Counted from the stretch's first letter, positions 7,593-16,504 are shown. The stretch is 64,000 nt of DNA from Lachnospiraceae bacterium (GCA_910575105.1 CAJTDK010000002.1:62001-126000), one strand, 5' to 3'. Numbers and translations are program-made. Notes: a model not told the origin generated them from the letters alone.

Positions 7593-9419
7593 ATGGCTGA
7601 TATAAAGACCAGAGATGCGGTCAAAGGTACGATTAAAACTTTAGACAAAGCCGCCATAGCAGGCAGTCGAATGAAATCCGCTTACGCTAAGACAAAGGAC
7701 AAGGCGAAGCAGGGATATTATGCAGAGGAAAATTCCCCCACGGAATATGCCGCCGACAAGGTTTCCCATGCTTCGGGATGTATCAAGGACGAGGGCATCC
7801 ACCAATTCAATAAGCAGGGGCAGAAAAACGCCGAAGCCACAAGAGAGAATATCGGTAAAGTAAAGGATAAAATCGCCGACTTTAAGGCAAAGCGGGCGAA
7901 GAAAGCCGCAGAGCAGAAAACAATGCGGAATAAGGCAGGACAAAACGCCATGCGTACAATGGGACAGGACGGCTTGCAGGAGGTTCAAGGGACTGCAAGC
8001 CGTCCCGCTGTTTCTGCTACTCATTCTACTCCTGTCAAGACCGAAACGCCCCAGACGGCGGCAAACTCACTAATAAAGACCAGACAACAGGGAAAGCGGA
8101 CGATAAAGACAACCGCCAGAAATGCGGAAAAGTCCGTCAAGACCACAGCAAAAGGGACGGTCAAGGCGACGGAAAAAGGCGTGAAAACTGCAAAGGCGAC
8201 ATCCAAGACAGCGATTAAGACCAGGTCGCAGACTGCAAAGGCGGCGCAGAAAACGGCGAAAGCATCTGCCAAAGCCGCCCAGAAAGCGGCGCAGACGGCA
8301 AAAGCCACTGCAAAGGCGACAGCCGAAGCGACGAAAGCCACGGTCAAGGCTACCATTGCGGCGGTCAAGGCAATCATAGCGGGGACAAAAGCGTTGATTT
8401 CTGCCCTTATCGCGGGCGGCTGGATTGCCATTGTGATAATCATTATCGTCGTCCTGCTTGGGTGCGCCGTTTCCCTGTTCGGGGGCGGCAGCGACAGCAC
8501 TTCCTATACCCCTGTCAGTGCGGAAGTGGAAGCCTACACGCCGCTGATACAAAAGTATGCGAAGCAGTACGGCATCCCCGAATATGTGGAGCTTATCAAG
8601 GCGGTGATGATGCAGGAAAGCGGTGGACGTGGACTTGACCCGATGCAGGCGGCGGAGGGGAGCTTTAACAAGAGATACCCCCATGAGCCGAACGGAATCA
8701 AAGACCCCGAATATTCCATCGAGTGCGGCGTGCAGGAATTAAAAGCAGCCCTTGTTTCAGCCGAGGTGGAGAACCCGATTGACATGGAGCGCATCAAGCT
8801 CGCCTTGCAGGGCTACAACTTTGGGAACGGGTATATCTCATGGGCAAAGAGCAACTACGGCGGCTATTCCTATGCAAATGCGGTGGAGTTTTCCGCAATG
8901 CAGGCACAGCGGCTCGGTTGGGAGAAGTACGGCGACACACAGTACCCCGCCCATGTATTACGCTACTACCCATACGGGAGGGCGTTTACAAGCGGAGGAA
9001 ACCAAGCCATTGTGGAGGTTGCATTGACGCAGCTCGGCAACGAGGGCGGTCAGCCTTATTGGAGCTGGTACGGTTTTGGCGGGCGTGTGGAATGGTGCGC
9101 CTGCTTCGCATCGTGGTGTGCCGACCAGTGCGGCTATCTGGAAAGCGGCATCATCCCGAAATTTTCCCTCTGCTCGGACGGTGTGAACTGGTTCAAGGGC
9201 AAAGGGCAATGGCAGGATAAGAACTATGAGCCGCAGGCAGGCGACCTCATTTTCTTTGATTGGGGGAGCGACGGCTCAATCGACCATGTGGGAATCGTAG
9301 AGAAATGCGAGAATGGGACGGTCTACACCGTGGAGGGCAACTCTGGGGATGCCTGCAAACAGCAGAGCTATCCAGTCGGGAGCGGCTCAATATACGGCTA
9401 CGGATGTCCAAACTATTAG
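7593..9419 (+). CDS. CD1108-type mobile element protein with lytic transglycosylase and CHAP/NlpC-like domains
   Basis: VirB1-like cell-wall hydrolase of 608 residues that opens peptidoglycan for the mating channel. The N-terminal 265 residues are highly charged and rich in Lys, Ala and Thr, probably cytoplasmic and helical. A membrane helix follows (about 268-292, GGWIAIVIIIIVVLLG). Outside are a lysozyme-like domain (about 310-470, catalytic Glu in MMQESGG) and a CHAP-type peptidase (about 475-608, Cys in WCACFASWC, His in SIDHVGIVE). The ATG is preceded by AAAGGAGG. The CD1107-type partner often found next is absent; a XRE gene lies there instead, on the other strand. Confidence 0.9.
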   Translation: MADIKTRDAVKGTIKTLDKAAIAGSRMKSAYAKTKDKAKQGYYAEENSPTEYAADKVSHASGCIKDEGIHQFNKQGQKNAEATRENIGKVKDKIADFKAKRAKKAAEQKTMRNKAGQNAMRTMGQDGLQEVQGTASRPAVSATHSTPVKTETPQTAANSLIKTRQQGKRTIKTTARNAEKSVKTTAKGTVKATEKGVKTAKATSKTAIKTRSQTAKAAQKTAKASAKAAQKAAQTAKATAKATAEATKATVKATIAAVKAIIAGTKALISALIAGGWIAIVIIIIVVLLGCAVSLFGGGSDSTSYTPVSAEVEAYTPLIQKYAKQYGIPEYVELIKAVMMQESGGRGLDPMQAAEGSFNKRYPHEPNGIKDPEYSIECGVQELKAALVSAEVENPIDMERIKLALQGYNFGNGYISWAKSNYGGYSYANAVEFSAMQAQRLGWEKYGDTQYPAHVLRYYPYGRAFTSGGNQAIVEVALTQLGNEGGQPYWSWYGFGGRVEWCACFASWCADQCGYLESGIIPKFSLCSDGVNWFKGKGQWQDKNYEPQAGDLIFFDWGSDGSIDHVGIVEKCENGTVYTVEGNSGDACKQQSYPVGSGSIYGYGCPNY

Positions 9420-9446
9420 TTGAACAAGGTAAAAGGAAACCAGAGG

Positions 9447-9803
9447 TCAATCCTCTGGCTGCTCTTTTGCCTTACATATCCCCTGCGCCGTCCCTGCTAT
9501 GATTGTCAGCTCTGAATCATCGAATGTGTCAAAGAGTGAGTCCAACTGTCGGCGGAGTGAAGATTTTTGTATGTGTTTATCGGAAAATATGTATTGGTCA
9601 GCCGAGATGTCAAACATTGTGATAAGTTGGATGAATAGCATAAATCTTGGCTGCTGTCCCTCTTTTTCGATAGACTGGAGGTATCTTGGCGTAATGTCAA
9701 GCTGTTCGGCTAATTCCTCTCTTGTCAGACCATTTTTTTCACGGGCATCCTTGATTGCTTCTCCAAAAGGCATAAAGTCAAAAGTTTCTGGTACTTCATT
9801 CAT
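9447..9803 (-). CDS. XRE-family transcriptional regulator of the ICE
   Basis: DNA-binding protein of 118 residues with a Cro/C1-type helix-turn-helix (about residues 15-65, REELAEQLDITPRYLQSIE). It is transcribed against the conjugation genes and divergently from the van cassette. The start has GAGGTGAT before the ATG. It probably controls element genes. An imperfect palindrome at 9883-9917 in the divergent region is a candidate operator. Confidence 0.85.
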   Translation of the reverse strand: MNEVPETFDFMPFGEAIKDAREKNGLTREELAEQLDITPRYLQSIEKEGQQPRFMLFIQLITMFDISADQYIFSDKHIQKSSLRRQLDSLFDTFDDSELTIIAGTAQGICKAKEQPED

Positions 9804-9882
9804 AAAGTATCACCTCATTTTTCGTAAAAGTTCATACAGATATTTTACGGAAATCAAAGTTCTTATGAAACGAGGTGACATT

Positions 9883-9917
9883 TCTACATATAGGATATAT
9901 GATTTCCTATGTATAGA
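9883..9917. promoter_or_regulatory. Imperfect palindrome, candidate operator
   Basis: TCTACATATAGGA (9883-9895) is nearly the reverse complement of TCCTATGTATAGA (9905-9917), with a 9-base spacer. It lies 80 bases upstream of the XRE start and is a reasonable site for that regulator. Its left arm also recurs near 16331, on the far side of the van cassette. Confidence 0.45.
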
Positions 9918-10058
9918 AGTGAAAGAACTATCCCCTCTTTTTTATCCCCTTGCATAGAGTTGTTATTATTCTTTATAGCGTATATAATAATAATCGCAAT
10001 CAAAATATGATACGGAAATTACAGAGATACCTTGAATCTATACGGCGATTAGGAAAAT

Positions 10059-10074
10059 CTTAACAATTTCTTAT
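10059..10074 (+). promoter_or_regulatory. Candidate VanR box upstream of vanR
   Basis: Direct repeat TCTTA at 10059-10063 and 10070-10074, 11 bases apart, which is one helical turn and typical for OmpR-family dimers. The same spacing and core occur upstream of vanG (11985-12000). It lies about 70-80 bases before vanR, so autoregulation by VanR is likely. Confidence 0.55.
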
Positions 10075-10140
10075 TGGAAAGTGCAGGATTGCTTATGTGC
10101 AATTTAGTAAAATAAAACAAAAGGAAAGGAATGGACTGAT

Positions 10141-10836
10141 ATGGAGAATAAAATACTGATTGTAGATGATGAACAGGAAATAGCAGACCTTGTTTCCCTT
10201 TATCTTGAAAATGAGAATTTTACTGTATATAAATTTTATAATGCCAAAGATGCAATGGCTTGTATTGAAAGTGAAACCCTTGATTTGGCAATTTTGGACG
10301 TTATGCTGCCTGATATGAACGGTTTCCAAATATGCAAAAAGATAAGGGAGAAATATCGCTATCCAGTGATAATGCTCACGGCAAAGGGAGAGGAAATTGA
10401 TAAAATAACGGGATTAACATTAGGGGCAGACGATTATATTACGAAACCGTTTTTGCCTTTAGAATTGGTCGCTCGTGTGAAAGCCCAACTAAGAAGATAT
10501 AAAAAATACAATGTGGGAAATGAGCCAGAGGAAGATATTTTGATTCATTCTGGTTTAGTTCTAAATGTGAAAACGCATGAGTGTACTTTAAATGAAAAGC
10601 CTCTTTCATTAACGCCTACGGAGTTTTCTATATTACGGATTTTGTGTCAGCAGAAAGGAAATGTAGTCAGTTCGGAGGAACTTTTTCATCAAATATGGGG
10701 GGATGAATATTTCAGTAAAAGCAATAACACCATTACTGTTCATATTCGGCATCTTCGTGAGAAAATGGGAGATTCATTTGAAGAACCACAATATATAAAA
10801 ACAGTCTGGGGGTGTGGATACAAAATTGAAAATTAA
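10141..10836 (+). CDS. vanR: VanR response regulator, vanG-type
   Basis: OmpR-family response regulator of 231 residues that activates the glycopeptide-resistance genes when phosphorylated by VanS. The receiver domain has acidic residues D9/D10, the phosphoacceptor D53 (LAILDVMLPD) and the conserved Lys in YITKPF. The C-terminal winged helix spans about 130-231. It overlaps vanS by 23 bases. This AT-rich gene contrasts with the GC-richer conjugation genes, marking the van cassette as a later acquisition. Confidence 0.92.
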   Translation: MENKILIVDDEQEIADLVSLYLENENFTVYKFYNAKDAMACIESETLDLAILDVMLPDMNGFQICKKIREKYRYPVIMLTAKGEEIDKITGLTLGADDYITKPFLPLELVARVKAQLRRYKKYNVGNEPEEDILIHSGLVLNVKTHECTLNEKPLSLTPTEFSILRILCQQKGNVVSSEELFHQIWGDEYFSKSNNTITVHIRHLREKMGDSFEEPQYIKTVWGCGYKIEN

Positions 10837-11968
10837 GATTTCAAAGACAACTACACTAATTGGCACTTGTATCCTCGGCATTGCTGCTTGTTTTGGATTG
10901 TATTATCTGGTAGATAAGGTTTGGAACGGCTTTTTTGTGGATTGGTTCACGGCTAAGTACATGAATACGCATGAGGTTTATTCTGCTGATGTGGGAAAAG
11001 ATATTCTTGTTACAGAGCCTTTGTGGTCGGAGCTGAAAGTATTTATCTTGACAGTTCTGATTATAATCGTACTTATCTGCATTGCAATTACTTTTGCGGT
11101 TGCAAATTTACATGCAAAGGCAGAAGTGAGAAAATCCATCACTGCGACTTCGGTGATGCTGCATGACTTTATGATAGAAGAAAAAGGAAATATAGATATT
11201 TTTCCAAAAGAGTATGCCGAAATTTCAGCCCAGATGTCCGAAATAAAATCCACGATGCAGCGGCATGAACAAATGTTAAAGGAAGAAGCAAGCAGAAAAA
11301 ATGATTTGATTGCTTACCTTGCACATGATTTAAAGACACCGCTTACCTCTGTTATCGGATATTTAGCATTATTGGATGAAGCACAGGATATGCCGATAGA
11401 ACAAAAAACAAAATATGTAAATATTGCATTAAGCAAAGCACTTCGTTTAGAAAAGCTTATCAACGAATTTTTTGATATAACAAGATATAATCTGCAACAA
11501 ATTGATTTGGAAAAAGAATCTATAAACCTCTGTCATATGTTGGTTCAAATGACAGATGAATTTTACCCGCTGTTAAATGCTCATGGTAATCAAACAGAGG
11601 TATGTGTTGATGAAGAAGTAACGGTTTATGGGGATTCTATGAAGTTAGCCAGAGTTTTCAATAACATTTTAAAAAATGCGATTTATTACAGTTACCCAGA
11701 TACGATAATTAAAATATGGGCTGAAAGCACAGATACGGATGTTTGGATTTATTTTTGCAATAAAGGAAAGACAATTCCAGAAGGTAAGTTAAATTCTATT
11801 TTTGAGAAGTTTTTCCGTATGGATGAAGCACGTTCGACGAATACGGGAGGTGCAGGATTGGGGCTGGCGATTGCAAAAGAAATCATAACACTGCATGGAG
11901 GTAAAATTACTGCCGAAAGTGAAAACGAATCAACAACTTTCCGTATCTCTTTACCTATAACACATTAG
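10814..11968 (+). CDS. vanS: VanS sensor histidine kinase, vanG-type
   Basis: Membrane histidine kinase of 384 residues. Two membrane helices (about residues 10-32 and 70-95) flank a short extracellular loop that would sense glycopeptide or cell-wall damage. The phospho-acceptor His lies in YLAHDLKTPLTS (about residue 170). The N box is NNILKNAIYYS and the glycine box GGAGLGLAIAKE. The GTG start at 10814 overlaps vanR; a TTG at 10826 is an alternative. Confidence 0.92.
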   Translation: MDTKLKIKISKTTTLIGTCILGIAACFGLYYLVDKVWNGFFVDWFTAKYMNTHEVYSADVGKDILVTEPLWSELKVFILTVLIIIVLICIAITFAVANLHAKAEVRKSITATSVMLHDFMIEEKGNIDIFPKEYAEISAQMSEIKSTMQRHEQMLKEEASRKNDLIAYLAHDLKTPLTSVIGYLALLDEAQDMPIEQKTKYVNIALSKALRLEKLINEFFDITRYNLQQIDLEKESINLCHMLVQMTDEFYPLLNAHGNQTEVCVDEEVTVYGDSMKLARVFNNILKNAIYYSYPDTIIKIWAESTDTDVWIYFCNKGKTIPEGKLNSIFEKFFRMDEARSTNTGGAGLGLAIAKEIITLHGGKITAESENESTTFRISLPITH

Positions 11969-11984
11969 TAAAATATATAGGCTC

Positions 11985-12001
11985 TCTTAGCATTTTCTTA
12001 G
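11985..12001 (+). promoter_or_regulatory. Candidate VanR box upstream of vanG
   Basis: Direct repeat TCTTAG at 11985-11990 and 11996-12001, again 11 bases apart as upstream of vanR. It lies about 100 bases before the vanG start and before an AT-rich stretch (TATTAAAG near 12018) that could be the -10 region. This would be the VanR-activated promoter of vanG-vanXY-vanT. Confidence 0.55.
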
Positions 12002-12030
12002 GAATTAGAAAATTGAATATTAAAGTATGG

Positions 12031-12071
12031 ATAGCTTCTGTTCAGTAGAATGAATACTGAATAGAAGCTAT
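12031..12071 (+). promoter_or_regulatory. Long stem-loop in the vanS-vanG gap (terminator or attenuator)
   Basis: The arms 12031-12047 and 12055-12071 pair over 17 bp with a single G-U and a 7-base loop. TTGCTTTGT follows, only weakly T-rich. It lies between the candidate VanR box and the vanG ribosome site, so it would be in the vanG leader. It may end vanRS transcripts or attenuate vanG. Confidence 0.6.
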
Positions 12072-12101
12072 TTGCTTTGTATGAAAAAGGAGGACTTCAT
12101 A

Positions 12102-13163
12102 ATGAATCAACAAAAGAAAGTTGCTGTTTTTTTTGGCGGCTGCTCCACGGAATATGCAGTTTCGTTACAGTCGGCATATGCGGTAATTAAGTGTATTGAC
12201 ACAAAGAAATATGTACCAATCTTAATAGGCATTGCCCCTCACTCTGGCAAATGGTACTGGTATCAAGGGGAACTGGAAAAGATAAAGGAGGATAATTGGC
12301 AGTCAGAAGAAAACTGTACGCCAGTATTTCCGTCTTTTGACAGAACAGTTCACGGGTTGTGTTATTTGGACAATCATCATTTAGAGATAATTTCATTCGA
12401 TGCTGCATTGCCAGTTTTACATGGAAAGAACGGAGAAGATGGAACAATTCAAGGGGTTCTGGATTTGATGGGGATTCCTGTTATCGGATGTGGTTTATTA
12501 TCTTCCGCTTTATGTATGGATAAAGAACTGGCTCACCGTATCGTAGAAATGAACGGAATAAAAGCTGCACGGTCTTTTACTATTAAGACAAATTATTCAG
12601 AGGAAATGGTTCAGAAAAAAGCCCTAGAGCTTGGTTATCCTTTATTCGTAAAGCCTGTACGGTCTGGTTCATCGTTTGGGATTTCAAAAGTCTTACATGA
12701 ACAGGATTTGCTTTTAGCAATCGAGAGTGCCTTTGAGCATGATTCTACCGTTATTCTGGAAGAAATGGTTGATGGTTTTGAGGTTGGATGTGCAGTTTTG
12801 GGGAACAAGGATTCCGATTTGATTGTGGGTGAAGTTGATGAAATTGAATTGTCGGATGGATTTTTTGATTACACAGAGAAATATACATTGAAAACTTCCA
12901 GTATTCATGTACCTGCACGTATTTCTCCACAAAAGGCAAAAGAAATTAAAGAAACAGCTCTTGAAATTTACAAAGCATTAAGTTGCTGCTGTTTTGCAAG
13001 GGTGGATATGTTTTTGACTCCCGCAGGGGAAATTTATTTTAATGAAGTAAACACAATTCCCGGCTTTACGGAGCATAGCCGTTATCCCAATATGTTAAAA
13101 GAAGCAGGTCTGCCATTTGATGAAGTAATCGGACGCTTGATTGAAATGGGGGTATCGAAGTGA
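12102..13163 (+). CDS. vanG: D-alanine--D-serine ligase VanG
   Basis: ATP-grasp ligase of 353 residues that makes D-Ala-D-Ser, giving peptidoglycan precursors with low vancomycin affinity. The N-terminal FFGGCSTEYAVSLQSA matches the Ddl/Van signature. The omega-loop region FFDYTEKYTLKTSSIHVPARI has the EKYxL pattern of D-Ser rather than D-Lac ligases and resembles VanG. The C-terminal FNEVNTIPGFTEHS is the ligand- and Mg-binding end. Start chosen at ATG 12102 after AAAGGAGG. It overlaps vanXY by 4 bases. Confidence 0.92.
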   Translation: MNQQKKVAVFFGGCSTEYAVSLQSAYAVIKCIDTKKYVPILIGIAPHSGKWYWYQGELEKIKEDNWQSEENCTPVFPSFDRTVHGLCYLDNHHLEIISFDAALPVLHGKNGEDGTIQGVLDLMGIPVIGCGLLSSALCMDKELAHRIVEMNGIKAARSFTIKTNYSEEMVQKKALELGYPLFVKPVRSGSSFGISKVLHEQDLLLAIESAFEHDSTVILEEMVDGFEVGCAVLGNKDSDLIVGEVDEIELSDGFFDYTEKYTLKTSSIHVPARISPQKAKEIKETALEIYKALSCCCFARVDMFLTPAGEIYFNEVNTIPGFTEHSRYPNMLKEAGLPFDEVIGRLIEMGVSK

Positions 13164-13933
13164 CACAGATTGAATTAACAAAAGACAACACTTATCATGG
13201 GAACTTAATACTTGTAACGCCAGATTATCCGCTTATGAAGTTCCCGTGTATGAAAGATATGCAGCCAGCAATTAAGGAACAACCAGAAATACAGATGAAT
13301 GAGCAGGCGGCTAATTTATTACAGCTAATATTAGCAAAAATTCATTGCAAAAATGAAATTGTAGCTGTAAGCGGTTTCCGCACACAGGAAGAACAGGAAA
13401 AAATATGGAATGATACGTTAGCCAAAAGCGGTCTTGATTTCACAAAAAAATATGTGGCAGTACCCAGACATAGCGAGCATCAGACAGGACTTGCCATAGA
13501 CCTTGCAGAGAACAAGGAACAGATTGACTATATCTGCCCGCATTTTCCATATACGGGGATTTGTGGGGAGTTCAGAGCGACCGCTCCCCGATTTGGTTTT
13601 GTTGAAAGGTATGTGTCTGGGAAAGAACAGATAACGGGTATTGGAGCAGAACCGTGGCATTTTCGCTATGTGGGTTATCCCCATTCTGTCATTATGGCAG
13701 AAAAGGATATGGCTTTAGAAGAATACATTTGCTTTTTAAAGGAAACTACCGATTTAAGGCATCCTTATATTTATAACAGTTCTAAAGCGGACAAAATCGA
13801 AATTTCGTATGTTTTTTTAGATGGCGGTCACTCTATAAAACTTGATGTATCGGAGATGTCGCCGTATATGATTTCGGGTACAAACGAGGGAGGGGCTATT
13901 TTAAGTAGATGGAGGGAATATTATGCGTCATAA
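13160..13933 (+). CDS. vanXY: VanXY-type D,D-dipeptidase/D,D-carboxypeptidase
   Basis: Zinc D,D-peptidase of 257 residues that removes D-Ala-D-Ala dipeptides and trims D-Ala-ended precursors. It has SGFRTQEEQEKIW, the zinc motif SEHQTGLAID (about residues 103-113) and EPWH (about 164-167). It lacks a clear signal peptide, as expected for cytoplasmic VanXY. It overlaps vanG by 4 bases and the vanT membrane gene by 11 bases, so the three are translationally coupled. Confidence 0.9.
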   Translation: MTQIELTKDNTYHGNLILVTPDYPLMKFPCMKDMQPAIKEQPEIQMNEQAANLLQLILAKIHCKNEIVAVSGFRTQEEQEKIWNDTLAKSGLDFTKKYVAVPRHSEHQTGLAIDLAENKEQIDYICPHFPYTGICGEFRATAPRFGFVERYVSGKEQITGIGAEPWHFRYVGYPHSVIMAEKDMALEEYICFLKETTDLRHPYIYNSSKADKIEISYVFLDGGHSIKLDVSEMSPYMISGTNEGGAILSRWREYYAS

Positions 13934-14939
13934 AACATTTGCAGGAATAGATTATTTCCGCTTAGTGGCTGCTTTCATGGTAATTGCAATTCATATATCG
14001 CCATTGTCAGTCTGGAGTGAGGGAATTGATTATTTAATTACCTATTGTATTGGGAGAATTGCTGTTCCATTTTTCTTTATGACGACAGGATATTTTGTAT
14101 TAGCTCCCTATGTGCTTAGCAATTTTAAAAAGAAATATCCTCTCCGTAAATACCTTGTTAAAAATATAAGGCTGTACCTCATTGTGACCGCTGTTTATAT
14201 ACCTATTTCAATATATTCTGGGAATATGCCAAAATCTATCTTGGAGTTTATAAAGCAGCTTCTTTTTGACGGCACGTTCTATCATTTGTGGTATTTTCCC
14301 GCCGCAATTATTGGGTGTGTACTTCTTGCGTGTCTGACAAAAAAATCAGTTCAGGCAGCAGTTTACTTTTCGCTCATTGCTTATGTGATAGGAGTATTTG
14401 GTGATTCTTATTATGGTCTTATAGAAAACGTGCCTTTACTACGCACGTTATATACTGGCATTTTCTATGTCAGCAGTTATACAAGAAACGGTATTTTCTT
14501 TGCGCCAATTTATATCCTGCTCGGTGTGCTGCTGGCTGTTCCCGAATTTCATTGTGGGGAACAGGTATGTAAATGGGGACTTGCATTAGCATCGTTACTT
14601 ATGCTTTTAGAGGGATGGATTACTTATTCTTTCCATATCCAAAAGCATAATAGTATGTATTTCTTTTTGCTGCCAGTGATGTATTTTTTGTTTCAATTAC
14701 TGCTTAAAGTTTCTGGGAAAGCCCCCGCTTGGATACGGAATGGTTCAATGATGCTGTATATTATTCATCCTGCGGTAATTGTTGCCCAACGGTTAATCGC
14801 TAAAGTGACAGGACTTACAAAGATACTTGTGGACAATTCCTTTTTCCAATATATTTCGGTCTGTCTATTGTCATTGGCAGCCATGTTTATGATTCAAATA
14901 TTTTTTGAAAGGGGAGGTAGAAATGTATCAAAAAGGTAG
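13923..14939 (+). CDS. VanT membrane part (acyltransferase-3-type, D-Ser pathway)
   Basis: Polytopic membrane protein of 338 residues with about ten hydrophobic helices and the acyltransferase_3-type opening AGIDYFRLVAAFMVIAIHIS. In known VanT proteins such a domain is fused ahead of the serine racemase and is thought to help serine uptake. Here it is a separate gene overlapping the racemase by 17 bases in another frame. It overlaps vanXY at its start. Confidence 0.85.
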   Translation: MRHKTFAGIDYFRLVAAFMVIAIHISPLSVWSEGIDYLITYCIGRIAVPFFFMTTGYFVLAPYVLSNFKKKYPLRKYLVKNIRLYLIVTAVYIPISIYSGNMPKSILEFIKQLLFDGTFYHLWYFPAAIIGCVLLACLTKKSVQAAVYFSLIAYVIGVFGDSYYGLIENVPLLRTLYTGIFYVSSYTRNGIFFAPIYILLGVLLAVPEFHCGEQVCKWGLALASLLMLLEGWITYSFHIQKHNSMYFFLLPVMYFLFQLLLKVSGKAPAWIRNGSMMLYIIHPAVIVAQRLIAKVTGLTKILVDNSFFQYISVCLLSLAAMFMIQIFFERGGRNVSKR

Positions 14940-16047
14940 GGCGTGGATTGAACTGGATATAGACAATCTGGCTTACAATATAAGGCAATTCAGAAAAATA
15001 CTTTCTCCTAAGTGTGCGATTATGCCCGCCGTTAAAGCAAATGCCTATGGACATGGTGCTGTCCTCATTGCAAAAGCATTGCAGGATTTGGAAATTAAAG
15101 ATTTTTGTGTGGCATCAGTAAATGAAGCGGTTGAGCTTAGAAAAGCAGGGATTTTAGGGCAGATTTTGATTTTGGGATATACCTCGCCAAATCAGTTTTC
15201 TGATTTGGTGAAGTACAATCTTACACAAACGGTAGTTGATTACCCCTACGCAAAATTGTTAAATGACTTTGGACAAGTCATCTTTGTCCATATTGGAATA
15301 GATACGGGTATGCATCGTTTAGGGGAAAGAAGCGAAAACATAAAGGAAGTTTATAAAATGTGGGAGTTTGATAATCTGAAGATAACAGGTGTATATTCTC
15401 ACTTGTGTATGTCCGATGGGGCTAGTGATGCGGAACGGGATATTACTCTAAAACAAATTGAGGAATTTAATATGGTAATAAACTTTCTGCATAGAAAGGG
15501 AATACATCATTTTAAAACGCACATACAAGGAAGTTATGGCGTACTGAATTACCCCGCTTTAAAGTTTGACTATGCACGATTAGGAATTGCACTTTATGGT
15601 GTATTAAGCTCTCCGAAAGATAGAATTATTTCTAATACAAAATTGAAACCAGTTTTATCATTAAAAGCCAGAATTGCGTGTGTAAAGCAGTTACATAAAG
15701 GCGAAGCACTCGGTTATGGTCTGACTTATAAGGCTGGAAAAGAAATGCAGATTGCTACTGTTTCAGTCGGATATGCAGATGGGATTCCCCGTGAATTGTC
15801 AAATAAGGGATTTGTTTTGATAAACGGGCAGAAAGCAGCTATTGTCGGTCGTGTTTGTATGGACCAGTTAATGGTAGATGTGACAGATATTAAGGGCGTG
15901 TCTTGCGGGGATGAAACCATATTTATTGGGAAAAGCGGAAACAGTGAAATCATGGCTGCTGACCTTGCAGATAGTATAAATACTATATCAAATGAGATTT
16001 TAAGCCAATTAGGAAGTCGTTTAGGCAGAGTATCAATAAAAAAATAA
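14923..16047 (+). CDS. VanT racemase part (PLP serine/alanine racemase)
   Basis: Alanine-racemase-fold enzyme of 374 residues that supplies D-Ser for VanG. The PLP lysine is K38 in AVKANAYGHG and the catalytic Tyr region is SVGYADGIPREL, with VCMDQLMVDV after it. The ATG at 14923 has GGGGAGGT 5 bases upstream, so it is started independently of the membrane gene. An in-frame TTG at 14905 is less likely. The single-gene VanT architecture is broken into two here. Confidence 0.88.
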   Translation: MYQKGRAWIELDIDNLAYNIRQFRKILSPKCAIMPAVKANAYGHGAVLIAKALQDLEIKDFCVASVNEAVELRKAGILGQILILGYTSPNQFSDLVKYNLTQTVVDYPYAKLLNDFGQVIFVHIGIDTGMHRLGERSENIKEVYKMWEFDNLKITGVYSHLCMSDGASDAERDITLKQIEEFNMVINFLHRKGIHHFKTHIQGSYGVLNYPALKFDYARLGIALYGVLSSPKDRIISNTKLKPVLSLKARIACVKQLHKGEALGYGLTYKAGKEMQIATVSVGYADGIPRELSNKGFVLINGQKAAIVGRVCMDQLMVDVTDIKGVSCGDETIFIGKSGNSEIMAADLADSINTISNEILSQLGSRLGRVSIKK

Positions 16048-16057
16048 TAGCGGAAGA

Positions 16058-16070
16058 TAGCATTTTCTTA
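16058..16070 (+). promoter_or_regulatory. Third partial copy of the vanG promoter motif
   Basis: TAGCATTTTCTTA (16058-16070) is identical to 11988-12000 in the vanG promoter. Only one TCTTA half-site is kept, so VanR binding would be weaker. It lies just after the racemase stop and could drive a transcript into the backbone, or be a leftover of cassette assembly. Confidence 0.4.
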
Positions 16071-16179
16071 TAGGTATAGCGGGAAGTTTAGAATAAGAAT
16101 TTTGATTGGATTTATAACTCGTCAAATAAAAAAAACAGCGTTTTGGCGGGTTGTATTTTCATGCAAAAATAGTTTTTCT

Positions 16180-16215
16180 CTCCAAATCTGTTTCAAGTTT
16201 GGAGGGATTTTTATT
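16180..16215 (+). terminator. Probable terminator after the van cassette
   Basis: Inverted repeat CTCCAAA/TTTGGAG around 16180-16204 followed by GGGATTTTTATT. It lies about 130 bases after the racemase stop. No gene is supported in 16048-16504, which otherwise holds this hairpin, the 16359 hairpin and short repeats. Confidence 0.5.
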
Positions 16216-16358
16216 GCCTGCAAATAGCAAGTTCCATTTACATATATCATATCGGGGATGGGTGGACAGCCTGTTAAAAAAATCCTTGTCAGTGCAAGGG
16301 GGATTTCTACCCAAGAAGTAGAAGTCAAATTTCTACATATAAGAACTAAAATATCTAT

Positions 16359-16400
16359 AAACCGTAAAGGTGTGACAGCCCTTACGGTTTTTCTTTTGTC
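16359..16400 (+). terminator. Rho-independent-type hairpin upstream of the sigma-like gene
   Basis: AAACCGTAA (16359-16367) pairs perfectly with TTACGGTTT (16382-16390), followed by TTCTTTTGTCGTTTTTTG. It would stop transcripts from the van side before the sigma-like gene. Confidence 0.65.
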
Positions 16401-16504
16401 GTTTTTTGTAATATCACGCCGCAAGGCTTTTCTGGGTGTGGGATGCCGCTCTCCGCCTTTCAATCTGGATTATACAAAAAAATTCAGATTGGAGGTAACG
16501 GATT

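Noticed and set aside
8021-8684. Long minus-strand open frames inside the CD1108-like gene
   Set aside because: They mirror the Lys/Ala/Thr-rich repeats of the plus-strand gene and have no ribosome site.
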